A stretch of DNA of 64,000 nucleotides, taken from positions 1-64,000 of the forward strand of contig NZ_BAABRO010000005.1 of NCBI RefSeq assembly GCF_039545035.1. Reading direction: 5' to 3'. Position 1 is the stretch's first letter, and each line of letters opens with the position of its first letter. The notes under the pieces were generated by a model. That model made no database searches. It was not told the DNA's origin and saw only the letters and a list, made by a program, of their open reading frames with translations. The translations under genes and the position numbers were made by a program. Of the stretch, positions 28,761 to 38,100 are shown one piece after another. Source of the stretch: Novipirellula caenicola (lineage in GTDB: Bacteria > Planctomycetota > Planctomycetia > Pirellulales > Pirellulaceae).

Positions 28761-29690
28761 CTAGCGGTGTTCCGCCAACGGCGCGACGGCGGTTCGGGGC
28801 GGCCGCGACGATTGAACGAGTTCTTGTTGGCGTTCGAGTTGGCGGCGGTTCACATTCTTGACCACCTCAACAAACTGCTGTTTCGTTTGGCGAGGAACTT
28901 GGGGCAAGCGGTGAGCCAGATCGATCATTGAGTGCGGGTTTTGCTGGGCGGCGGCAGAGATCTGACTCAAAAAGCGAGCGGTTTCAATGAAGTTGCTGTC
29001 CGCCGACCGGCCAATAAATCCGCTGAAGGTGCGGGCAATCAGATCCGCTCCTAAGCTATCCAATTGAACAAAACAATCCAGCGTGCCGGTGACTGTGGTC
29101 TGACCATTTGCCGATGTTGCATACGAACTGCGGAACACAAACACGCCGCGGCCTTTGATTGGGCTGGCAACCAATTTGCCATCGTACGATCCGTCGGCGA
29201 CGTAGATATGGATATTCGGGTCGCCATAGACCAAATCGACGATGCAATGCGTACCACTGCCATCGGATGCATCAAGCTGATACGGGGCGATGCGTTTGGT
29301 GGTCACCTGGGTGACCCCCATCACGTCCCACATGCCGACAAGGATTTCGGGATTCCGCGCGATCAGCAAAAACAGATCTCGATCGCAACTAATTGCCTGG
29401 GTCGGCAATTGGCGAAAGATCGTCGGCGAATTGGCGATGGACAGGATCCGCTGTTGCGCATCGGCCGTCAATCGCTGCATCGGCAAGCTAGCCAATACTT
29501 CGCGACGGCGTTCGATTGACGCGGTTCCGCTTTGCCCATCATCGGAATTCCCGATGCCGGCACCGAAACGGTCCAACAGCCCCTGTGCCGACGCGGTGGA
29601 TGTTGAAAACACCAACGTCAGAAGCAGTGCCGCTGCGAGCGCGCATCTCCCGCCTACGATTCGTTGAATCGATCCCCCCGGCACCGTCAT
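28761..29690 (-). CDS. Secreted protein of unknown function
   Basis: 309 residues from the ATG at 29690 (GTG-type start at 29726 possible). Signal peptide ends near TASA-QGL. The body contains a duplicated-looking beta segment (YGDPNIHIYVADGSYDGK, GRGVFVFRSS) and a long C-terminal helical part rich in Gln and Arg. No family recognised; I see no enzyme motif. Possibly a cell-envelope protein specific to Planctomycetota. Confidence 0.78.
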   Translation of the reverse strand: MTVPGGSIQRIVGGRCALAAALLLTLVFSTSTASAQGLLDRFGAGIGNSDDGQSGTASIERRREVLASLPMQRLTADAQQRILSIANSPTIFRQLPTQAISCDRDLFLLIARNPEILVGMWDVMGVTQVTTKRIAPYQLDASDGSGTHCIVDLVYGDPNIHIYVADGSYDGKLVASPIKGRGVFVFRSSYATSANGQTTVTGTLDCFVQLDSLGADLIARTFSGFIGRSADSNFIETARFLSQISAAAQQNPHSMIDLAHRLPQVPRQTKQQFVEVVKNVNRRQLERQQELVQSSRPPRTAVAPLAEHR

Positions 29691-29885
29691 CCCCCACCGT
29701 GTTCTTTGCCGCAGTCCACCAACCACGGCGAGCTTCGTGATCCGCTAAGTGCAGACCCCTGTGCTTAAGATGAAGTTTCGGCGATCGGGGAGGATCAAGT
29801 TGAGGAAAACTGTGCCGAGTGAACCGGTTGTTGGAGTTGTCACTGCATTGACGACACAGGCATTGCTATCGCGGTCGTCGCGGTT

Positions 29886-30500
29886 TCAGCCTCGTTTTCG
29901 CCACAAACGAACGTCGTTGGGACCGCAAAACTGCATCAAGAGAGCTCCGACAGATGCATAACGGTCAAAGACTCGCTCATGAAAGTCGTCCTCACCCGGC
30001 CAAGGATACGAGTAGACGATTGCAAAATCATCCAGTTCCAATCCCACCGCCGTGTAACCGCAGGGGACATCATGCCCCAAACTGGGTAAGGTCGGATCGT
30101 CGGCAAGCGATTCGCCACCACGGGGTAAAAAATTGCCATGGATCAATTCGACATCCGCATTCCATTCGCCAACCAAACGACGCCCCTGGGCCAGCAACTC
30201 GGGCTCGGCTTCGATTCCAATGACGTCCAAATCAAACGTCCCCGCCAGCGCGCTGACCACCGCAAATCCGCAGCCCCATTCGAGAAACCGTTTGCCAATC
30301 AGCATCTGTGATTCCAATGCCCAACCGAGCGATTGATAAACCAATTCATAATCGGCGGCGACAAACTGTTCGATTTGGGGTCGGTCCCAGCGATCTTGGA
30401 ACGCTTCGATCCGCTGCCGCGCATCGCTGATCCATAACTGGATCTCAGCGGGGGGAGTCCGCCGATCAACGGACGATGGGATGACGATTCGTTCTAACAA
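29886..30500 (-). CDS. SAM-dependent methyltransferase-like protein
   Basis: 204 residues from a TTG start at 30500; no ATG or GTG exists further upstream in frame. The core has motif I FLEWGCGFAVVSALA, followed by the acidic end of the second strand GIEAEPELL, which binds the ribose of SAM. The remainder is short, and the end DVRLWRKRG is basic. The substrate is unknown. It precedes no partner of clear function: the zinc-ribbon gene is upstream with a 37-bp gap on the same strand. Confidence 0.75.
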   Translation of the reverse strand: MLERIVIPSSVDRRTPPAEIQLWISDARQRIEAFQDRWDRPQIEQFVAADYELVYQSLGWALESQMLIGKRFLEWGCGFAVVSALAGTFDLDVIGIEAEPELLAQGRRLVGEWNADVELIHGNFLPRGGESLADDPTLPSLGHDVPCGYTAVGLELDDFAIVYSYPWPGEDDFHERVFDRYASVGALLMQFCGPNDVRLWRKRG

Positions 30501-30537
30501 GGCAGTGCTTTCGATAGCTTGACGGTGCGGAGCTGCG

Positions 30538-30978
30538 TTACTCGGGATTCGAATCCGATGGGTTTGGCTTAGGCTGATCGAGCTTGGACGGATCTAGCTC
30601 GGGCTGATCCAGTTCGGGCTGGTTTGATTCGGGAAGTCCATCGAGTTCGGGATTGGTGCAACCGGACCATCCAAGCACTTCGAGGTCCGCTTGGGAAGCC
30701 CAGCGACTTTGATCGCCCCACAACGGGGCCATGCAAACCGGACAGCGAGCGTCGCAACCGTTGGGGTATTGATGGCGTGACGTCAGATCAGGCTCGAGCC
30801 AAATGGCTTCGCACTCATCACAAACCACCAACCCATGAGGCGACGGCGATGCGTTGCCGCCGGCGGTCATCGCCGACGTTGCCGATTCCTTGGATGGCTC
30901 GGGTAAACCGCAGATACGCACCCCGCACAATCCACCGCCGCAAATCGGGCAATGGTCAACTGAATGGACTGGACTCAC
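30538..30978 (-). CDS. Zinc-ribbon protein with repeat-rich acidic tail
   Basis: 146 residues from a GTG start preceded by GGAG. Three Cys pairs are visible: CPICGGGLC near the N-terminus, CDECEAIW in the middle and CPVCMAPLW further on, giving one or two zinc ribbons. The last 35 residues are a degenerate Pro/Asp/Leu repeat (PELDQPELDPSKLDQPKPN). Function unknown; such ribbons bind nucleic acid or partner proteins. Two direct copies of GCGACAGGYTAG lie 26-54 bp upstream (31004-31015, 31021-31032). Confidence 0.7.
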   Translation of the reverse strand: MSPVHSVDHCPICGGGLCGVRICGLPEPSKESATSAMTAGGNASPSPHGLVVCDECEAIWLEPDLTSRHQYPNGCDARCPVCMAPLWGDQSRWASQADLEVLGWSGCTNPELDGLPESNQPELDQPELDPSKLDQPKPNPSDSNPE

Positions 30979-31131
30979 GATGGTAGGTCTCCGGAAACAC
31001 GATGCGACAGGCTAGTTGACGCGACAGGTTAGATCGAAAGGGGCAATCAAGCAGCGGGATGCAAACAAGGCAATCGAAGCCGCGACGATAGGAAGATACG
31101 ACGACGCAAAACAAACGTATGGCGATCACCG

Positions 31132-31863
31132 CTACAACGGGTACGCGGTGATCACTCGCGTCCCTTCCAAAACAATACGAACACGACGCGCCATCGGATG
31201 TCGTTTGCGAGCTCCCTCGCGTCCGCCGACGAATCCGATTCGGCGACCGAGATCCACGGTATAGATGGTTCGCCCGTCATCGACTCGCTTGGTCGTTTTT
31301 GTGCCTTGTTTGGCCTTCTCGTAAGCTTGATCAATCGTCTCGAGCGCCCCTTCCATGTCGCCATCGAAAACACCGTGGCTGCCCGGTCGCGACGGGTCAT
31401 CTGTGGTGTGGCGACGTAGGTGTTCGAGCCGATGGCCTTCGGCGCTGCCGGGGGTGTACAGCAATCCGGCGGGCGAAAGATAACGATCCGCAGCAATCTC
31501 ACGCAGTAACCCGTATTTCAGATCCGACTCGGGTTTCAGATCCGACTCAGGCCCGGCATTCACCGAAGGTTCCGACGCAGATGCCAGATCAGAATCCGAC
31601 TGGGACTCCGATTTGGACTGAGACTCTTGTCTGGCCTGGGACTCCGATTTTGACTGAGACTTGGGTCTAGCCTGAGGCTCGGGCACCGCCGCGACCTCGC
31701 CGGCATCGCCCGACCGCAGCTGCGGCAGATCCCAACCGAATCGAGCGTTCAGCTCCGGTTGGACGAGGGAGTAGACCCCCACAAGGACGACCACTGCGAT
31801 CGCCCCAATGGAGGACTTTCCTGCGGTCGGGGACATTTTCCGAGAAGGTCCCGATTTATCCAT
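31132..31863 (-). CDS. Membrane-anchored protein with Ser/Gln repeat and possible RNase-like C-terminal domain
   Basis: 243 residues from the ATG at 31863 (GTG at 31866 also possible). One N-terminal membrane helix (about 18-38) is followed by a low-complexity linker of Ser, Gln, Glu and Lys repeats (about 55-110). The last 125 residues hold HRLEHLRRHTTDD, HGVFDGDMEGALETIDQAYE and RVRIVLEGTRVITAYPL, a pattern of His-rich helix followed by a beta sheet that recalls the BECR/EndoU-like nuclease fold of polymorphic toxins. That link is my impression only. No immunity gene is recognised beside it. Confidence 0.62.
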   Translation of the reverse strand: MDKSGPSRKMSPTAGKSSIGAIAVVVLVGVYSLVQPELNARFGWDLPQLRSGDAGEVAAVPEPQARPKSQSKSESQARQESQSKSESQSDSDLASASEPSVNAGPESDLKPESDLKYGLLREIAADRYLSPAGLLYTPGSAEGHRLEHLRRHTTDDPSRPGSHGVFDGDMEGALETIDQAYEKAKQGTKTTKRVDDGRTIYTVDLGRRIGFVGGREGARKRHPMARRVRIVLEGTRVITAYPL

Positions 31864-32045
31864 CACTTATTCCCGTCGGAGTAACCTAGATTAGTAGACT
31901 CGCAGCGAGATCGAGTCATGATGGGCAGCCTTGCAAACCCCTAAAATCGTGAGAAGATGGGAAACTTGCGGGGCACAATCATGGCGTATCGATTGTACCT
32001 GTACTAAAGATCATACACATTTGCAGCAGAAAAGAGGAAAACAGC

Positions 32046-32495
32046 GTGAAGAACGTTCTAGGTGCGGTTTTGGTGTTCACCCTATTTCTAGCGGTTTGGG
32101 GTGTCGATGGCGTGACCACGCAAGCCGCCGAACCCGGTTGGTCGCCGATCATCATTCCGACCGGTGCCTATCGGCAAGAGATCAAATCGATGCCGATCGA
32201 ACAGCGTCCGTATCGTCCCGGACATTTTTACGGCAACACCGTCCGACGTCTCCATTACCGCGGCGAAGTGCTACCACGCCCCAGCGATCTGCCGGTGACA
32301 CAGAACATCGTTCCCACGGTGATCGCACCTGCGGCGGCGGCGAGCAACCAGCCGGCGGTGCCGAATTACCAGTCCGCGGCGCCCACCAACTCGTACGCGC
32401 CTGTGACCTATCCGCAGCCGGGAACCAGCAACCCACCCGCGACCCCGAACACGTTTGGTCTGCGTCGTCTCTTCTCAGGCCGGAACCGGTTTTAA
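32046..32495 (+). CDS. Small secreted protein, Pro/Asn/Ala-rich
   Basis: 149 residues from a GTG start with AGAGGAAAA upstream. Signal peptide (hydrophobic VLGAVLVFTLFLAVWG) ends near TQAA. The mature part has a short charged segment (RPYRPGHFYGNTVRRLHY), then a disordered Ala/Pro/Asn/Thr stretch and a basic end (RRLFSGRNRF). No family recognised. It is probably periplasmic or surface-attached. It shares its strand with the FAAL gene downstream, but 303 bp separate them. Confidence 0.75.
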   Translation: MKNVLGAVLVFTLFLAVWGVDGVTTQAAEPGWSPIIIPTGAYRQEIKSMPIEQRPYRPGHFYGNTVRRLHYRGEVLPRPSDLPVTQNIVPTVIAPAAAASNQPAVPNYQSAAPTNSYAPVTYPQPGTSNPPATPNTFGLRRLFSGRNRF

Positions 32496-32798
32496 CGTTT
32501 AGACGGAATAGCGGAGCGGAGGGATGTGTTTGCCATGATCCCTCTTGGCTACTAGGTTGGAGTACACTGAAGTTGCGTGAGCGAAGGGACGAAGAAGAAA
32601 TTGCACCCCAACCATCCGATTGCCCCTAAACGGATTCGTCTCGGAGTGACCGCAACGACCGACTCGTTAGCAGCGATCATGGTTCCGTCTTGACGGACCA
32701 AGCCCATCAAAACTTTGACGCCCATCCATTTCTTTGCGCTCTTGCGTCCCGTGTAAAACGAGACGCAAAGCGCAAAGCAAGACGCAGAGTATCCTGTT
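32496..32798. other. Leader region of the FAAL-PKS operon
   Basis: 303 bp without a gene, holding the long hairpin at 32732-32777. No canonical promoter is obvious by eye. The first 200 bp contain only AT- and G-rich tracts without symmetry. Confidence 0.5.
32732..32777 (+). promoter_or_regulatory. Long hairpin just upstream of the FAAL start
   Basis: CTTTGCGCTCTTGCGTC (32732-32748) pairs with GACGCAAAGCGCAAAG (32762-32777) with one bulged base and a 13-nt loop. It ends 21 nt before the ATG at 32799. A second GACGCA follows at 32781. No T-run follows, so it is more likely an operator, an mRNA-stability element or a translation-control fold than a terminator. Confidence 0.7.
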
Positions 32799-35123
32799 AT
32801 GTCATCACTCGATCCATCCACCGCGACCCCTTTGCCGCAGTGGATTGGTATCCGTGCCCAACGACATGGCGACCGGTTGGCGTTGACGTTCATCGACGAT
32901 GATGGCGGCACAACTCAATGGACGTATCGCGAACTGTGGTCACGTGTTTGCGAGCTTGCCGCTCGGATGCCTCAGGTTGATCAGGACCAACCCCGCGTGC
33001 TGCTGCTGTTCCCACCGGGATTGGAGTTTGTTGCGGGCTTCTTTGCGGCCCAAGTCGCAGGCTGGGTTCCCGTTCCGACCTGTTACCCCAAACCGGGCCG
33101 GGTGATGGAACGGCTCGATTCGGCCGCCCGCGATTGTCATCCTTCGGCGATCCTTGCCGACGCGGAAACCTTGGCGGGGATGGATCCCGCAAAATTGTGT
33201 GACGAAGCGCGAGGGATCCCGCATTTAGCGACTGACGCCTCGCCACCGCCGCATGCAGCGAACGCTGCAACGAACGGGATCGATCCCCATTCGCTATCGA
33301 TCGATCCGGAATCGTTGGCGTTGCTGCAATACACCAGCGGCAGCACCAGCCGTCCCAAGGGCGTGATGGTCCGTCATCGCAATGTGATGGCGAACCTCGA
33401 AGCGATTCGTCGCGGATTTCAAATTTCGTGGATGGACGATGATCCCAATGAAAGCGAGATCGGAGTATTCTGGCTGCCGTTTTTCCATGACATGGGGCTG
33501 ATTGGCGGATTGTTGGCGTCACTGTACATGGGCCGATCCTCGGTGTTCATCAGCCCGCGAGCCTTCCTGCAGCGGCCGCTTCGCTGGCTGCAATTGATCA
33601 GCGACTACAAGGCGACGATCAGCGGTGCTCCGAACTTTGCCTACCAATTGTGTATCGATCGTATCTCGCCGGATCAAACCGATTCACTGGATCTCTCCAA
33701 TTGGCGAACGGCATTCTGTGGTGCCGAGCCCATCATGCCGCGGACGCTTAGTGATTTTGCTCATCGTTTTTCCAGCTGCAATTTTTCGGCAAACTCGTTC
33801 TACCCCTGCTACGGACTCGCCGAGGCGACGTTGTTAGCGGCGGGCGGAAACGGTCCCGCAGAACCACGGTTTCTAACCGTCACCCGCGACAAACTCAGCG
33901 AAGGTTTGGTCGAGATCCAACCCGAAGGCCGCGGCAAAGCGTTTCAAAAGCTGGTGTCCTGTGGTTCCGCGGTCGACCAAACGGAATTACTGATCGTGGA
34001 TCCGCAAACCTTATCCGTGTGCGATGAACGGGTGATTGGCGAGATCTGGATCAAAGGGGCCAGCGTTACGGCGGGCTATTGGAATCGTGACGAAGAGAAT
34101 CGTCAGCGATTTGCCGCGTTGACCGCCGACGGTCGTACCGGTTTTTGTCGCACCGGGGACCTTGGTTTTTTGGACGATGGTCAACTGTATGTCAGCGGAC
34201 GGATCAAGGACGTCGTGATCCTACGCGGACGCAACTTGTACCCTCAAGACATCGAAGCCACCGTTCGCGAGACCCTCGGCAGCGAAGGAGGAAAATGTGC
34301 TGCCTTTTCCGTCGACGGCCCGCGAGGCGAAGGGTTGGCGATCGTGGCCGAAGTCCCTCGTCATAGCGACGAATCCGCGTATCCCGAATGGGTGCGTTCG
34401 ATCCGGCGCACCGTGATCGATGTGCATGAAGTCGATCCACGCAGCGTGCTGCTGGTTCGCCCTGCGACAGTACCGCTGACCAGCAGCGGAAAGGTCCAGC
34501 GGCATCGATGCCGCAAAATGTTTGATGCCGACGAGATCCGTTACAAGTATCGCTACGACCGCAAATTTCTGTCCGAACAGGCGCCGATTGCGATCCCGAA
34601 ACTTCCTGAACATCCCACCGCAGCGGACCGTGAACCTCTGACGCGTATGATTGAAGCTTGGCTTGCTGAGTGGTTGGTCGTCCGCGCCGGGGTGCCGCCG
34701 CAGACCGTCGAGCTGGACAAACCGTTCGCCGATTACGGACTTGATTCGATGACCTCGGTCGAACTCAGTGGCGAAACCGAAGATTGGTCGGGAATCGAGC
34801 TGACCCCGATCGTGGCATGGAACCATCCGACGGTGGCGCAGTTGAGTCGGTTTATCGCCAACGAATTGATTGGTTCGGATACGCCCGAAAGCCAATTGGC
34901 GGCTGGCGAGACGTCGATCGCGAACGCATCGGACAACCATGCCCCGCGGGGTCAGGCATTGCATGAAAACGCTTCAAAAAATGGCGCCCCTGCATCCGAG
35001 TCCGCCGACGAATTGGTGTCGCAAGACGTGTCACCCGAAGAGCTCGAAGCTTTATTGAATGAAATCGAACAACTTTCGGATGCCGAGATCGACGCGGCCC
35101 TCAGCGACAAGAAAAAAACGTAA
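32799..35123 (+). CDS. Fatty acyl-AMP ligase with C-terminal acyl carrier domain
   Basis: 774 residues. The adenylation domain (about 10-590) has the FAAL-like core: YTSGSTSRPKGV (near 178), WLPFFHDMGLIGG and YGLAEATLL (near 345), and the GRIKDVIILRGRNLYPQDIE loop. FAALs adenylate a fatty acid and pass it to an ACP without CoA. The ACP (about 610-690) has the phosphopantetheine Ser650 in LDSMTS. The end (after 690) is disordered, finishing with an acidic helix EELEALLNEIEQLSDAEID suited to dock on the PKS. It probably provides the starter unit to the PKS, 6 bp downstream. Confidence 0.93.
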   Translation: MSSLDPSTATPLPQWIGIRAQRHGDRLALTFIDDDGGTTQWTYRELWSRVCELAARMPQVDQDQPRVLLLFPPGLEFVAGFFAAQVAGWVPVPTCYPKPGRVMERLDSAARDCHPSAILADAETLAGMDPAKLCDEARGIPHLATDASPPPHAANAATNGIDPHSLSIDPESLALLQYTSGSTSRPKGVMVRHRNVMANLEAIRRGFQISWMDDDPNESEIGVFWLPFFHDMGLIGGLLASLYMGRSSVFISPRAFLQRPLRWLQLISDYKATISGAPNFAYQLCIDRISPDQTDSLDLSNWRTAFCGAEPIMPRTLSDFAHRFSSCNFSANSFYPCYGLAEATLLAAGGNGPAEPRFLTVTRDKLSEGLVEIQPEGRGKAFQKLVSCGSAVDQTELLIVDPQTLSVCDERVIGEIWIKGASVTAGYWNRDEENRQRFAALTADGRTGFCRTGDLGFLDDGQLYVSGRIKDVVILRGRNLYPQDIEATVRETLGSEGGKCAAFSVDGPRGEGLAIVAEVPRHSDESAYPEWVRSIRRTVIDVHEVDPRSVLLVRPATVPLTSSGKVQRHRCRKMFDADEIRYKYRYDRKFLSEQAPIAIPKLPEHPTAADREPLTRMIEAWLAEWLVVRAGVPPQTVELDKPFADYGLDSMTSVELSGETEDWSGIELTPIVAWNHPTVAQLSRFIANELIGSDTPESQLAAGETSIANASDNHAPRGQALHENASKNGAPASESADELVSQDVSPEELEALLNEIEQLSDAEIDAALSDKKKT

Positions 35124-35129
35124 TCGGCG

Positions 35130-38100
35130 ATGGACAAACAACTTGCGGCACGACTGGCCAAATTGACTCCTGCGCAACGCGAGTTGCTACAGAACCGGCT
35201 CGGATCGCGGCCACCAACGCCGGTTGATGACTCCAACGCGATTGCGATCATCGGCATGGGATGCCGGATGCCCGGCGCGGATTCGCCTGATGCGTTCTGG
35301 GACCTGATCCAACATCAACGAGAGAGTGTCGGTCCGGTGCCGCCAAGTCGATGGGACCGCGATCAATATTATGATCCCAGCGGCCGCACCCCTGGGAAAA
35401 TGTCCGTGGACGCGATGGGGGCGGTTTCGAACGTCGACATGTTCGACCCTGCTTTTTTTGGGATCGCACCGCGTGAAGCCTCCCGAATGGATCCCCAACA
35501 ACGACTGTTGCTCGAAGTCGCCTGGGAAACAATCGAAGACGCTGGGGTTCCTATCGAACGTCTCTCGAGTACACAAACCGGTGTATTTATCGGCATTGGC
35601 GGTACCGATTATTCCAAAATCCCGGCCCGCTACCCTGATTACTTCGAACAGATCGACGCCCACATGGGAACGGGCAACGCGCTTAGTATCGCGGCGGGCC
35701 GGATCTCGTATCTGTTTGATTTACAAGGCCCATCGTTTATCGTGGACACCGCGTGTTCCTCTGCGTTGGTTGCAGTCCACTCGGCAGTCATCTCGCTGTT
35801 GCGAGGGGAAAGCGATGCGGCCATTGCCGGCGGCGTGAATTTGATCCTTTCGCCGGAAACCACGATCGCCTTTAGCAAGGCGAGAATGCTAAGCCCCGAT
35901 GGTCGCTGCCGTTCGTTCGACGAGAATGCTAACGGTTACGTCCGAGGCGAAGGTTGTGGTTTGATCTTGCTCAAACGTGCCGCCGATGCCATTCGCGATG
36001 GCGATCGAATCTTGGCCATGATCCGCGGCAGTGCGGTGAATCAAGACGGACGAACCAGCGGGATTACGGCACCGAGCGGATCGGCTCAGCAGCGCGTCAT
36101 CCGCGAAGCGATGAAGGCGGCTGGAGTCTCGGTTGACGATTTGACCTACATCGAAGCGCATGGCACCGGCACCCCGCTTGGTGATCCGATCGAGTTGATG
36201 GCGTTGGCGGAAACGTTTGCCGCGAGAAACGACAACCTTCCGCCGCTTCACATCGGCAGCGTGAAAGCGAACATTGGGCACACCGAAACGGTCTCTGGCA
36301 TCGCCGGTTTGATCAAGGTGTTGAAAATGTGTCAACATGAATGGATCGCGGGGCAAGCCAATTTCGACAAACTGAATCCCAACGCAAAACTGGATCCAAA
36401 ACGGCTCAAGATTGCCACGGAAAATCAAGCTTGGATCCCCAGCAAACACGGTCGCTTTCTGGCGGGCGTTAGTTCATTTGGGTTCGGAGGCACCAACGCA
36501 CATGTGATTCTAGAAAAGGCATCGCAGGACACGACGGCCAACCAAGAACCCTCGCGCGTACCGCCATGTTTTTTCCTGCCACTGTCGACTCGTAGCGACG
36601 ACGCGATCCCGATGGCGGCTCGGCAAGCTTGGGATCGATTGTGCGACCCCGCGATGACCGATGCGATGCAAACGCACAACTTGTGTGGTTCCTACGCAAA
36701 ATACCGCAGCACGTTAACGCACCGCGCCGTCGCGTTCGGTGAAACCCAATCGGAACTTTGCAAAGGATTACAGCGGCTTGCCGAGGGCGTTGCGACCAAA
36801 CAAGTGGTCAGCGGGCGACCGGTGCATGGTCGTCGGCCACGAATCGCGTTGCTGTTTACCGGCCAAGGGTCTCAATACGCGGGAATGGCCTCGGGACTTA
36901 TCTCGACGTTGCCAAGTTTCCAATCATCGCTTGAATCATGCGCTGCGATTCTCGACCCCGTGCTGGATTTGTCCCTTGTGGAACTGCTCTGTGACGACGT
37001 GCCGTCCCGTTCGCTCGACGACACCGCGATGGCCCAGCCCGCGATCACAGCGGTGCAAATTGCCTTGGTCGATTCGCTCGCCGACGTGGGGATCGTGCCC
37101 CATGTGGTCGCAGGCCATAGCATCGGCGAGATCGCTGCGTTGTATGCCGCCAAAGCGTTAAGCAAAGAACAAGCTCTGATGCTCGCTGCCCATCGCGGAC
37201 GCCATATGGGCGACCTTCCCGCATGCGGCACGATGACCGCGGTGTTAGCTGCGGCGTCACAGGTTCAAAACTGGATCGACGAATTGCAATCCGAAGCGGT
37301 GATTGCCGCAATCAATGGTGATCAAAACACGGTCATCGCGGGCACCCATCACGCAGTCCAGCAGATTGTCTCGAAAGCCGAGGCGGCGGGAACGGTATGT
37401 CGTCCGCTGAAGGTCTCGCACGCCTTCCATTCACCGCTGATGCAAGATGCGACTGACCCGCTGCGGGCGAGTCTGTTGCAGTGGGTTGGCGACGTTAAAT
37501 TGCCGCCGTACATCACCTTTGTCTCTTCGGTCACCGGGACCGTTCACGAGGGCTCGATCAGCGTCGACTACTGGATCGATCACTTATTGAACCCGGTGCG
37601 TTTTCACGACGTGATGAACGAACTAGCCACCCAGAACATTGACCTGGCGATCGAAATAGGACCGCGGCCTCAATTGACGGGAATGATTCGTCGTTCGCTG
37701 AAAACTGACGATGGCGAACCGCTGCTCCGCACCGTCGACACGTTGCACCCAGACGATCACGATTACACCAATTGGATTCGCGCGGTCGCCACCGCATGGT
37801 GCGTAGGGGCCCCAGTCGATTTCGGCGTTATCGATCGTATCTATCCGTCACGCCGCGTGCCGCTGCCGACCTACCCGTTTGTACGTCAACGTTGCTGGCA
37901 TTCCCCTCCCGCCTTGGAATCGGGGATCGGCGGTCAAAGCATCCATCCGATCTTGGGGACGCGTCAGCGGTTGGCGTCCGGTGGCATGCTGTTCATTTCC
38001 CATCTCGCGGTCAACAAGCCTGGCTACCTTTCCGAACACGTCGTTGCTGAATCGGTGACCGTCCCTGCGGCGGCCTGGATTGATGCGTTGGGAATAGCCG

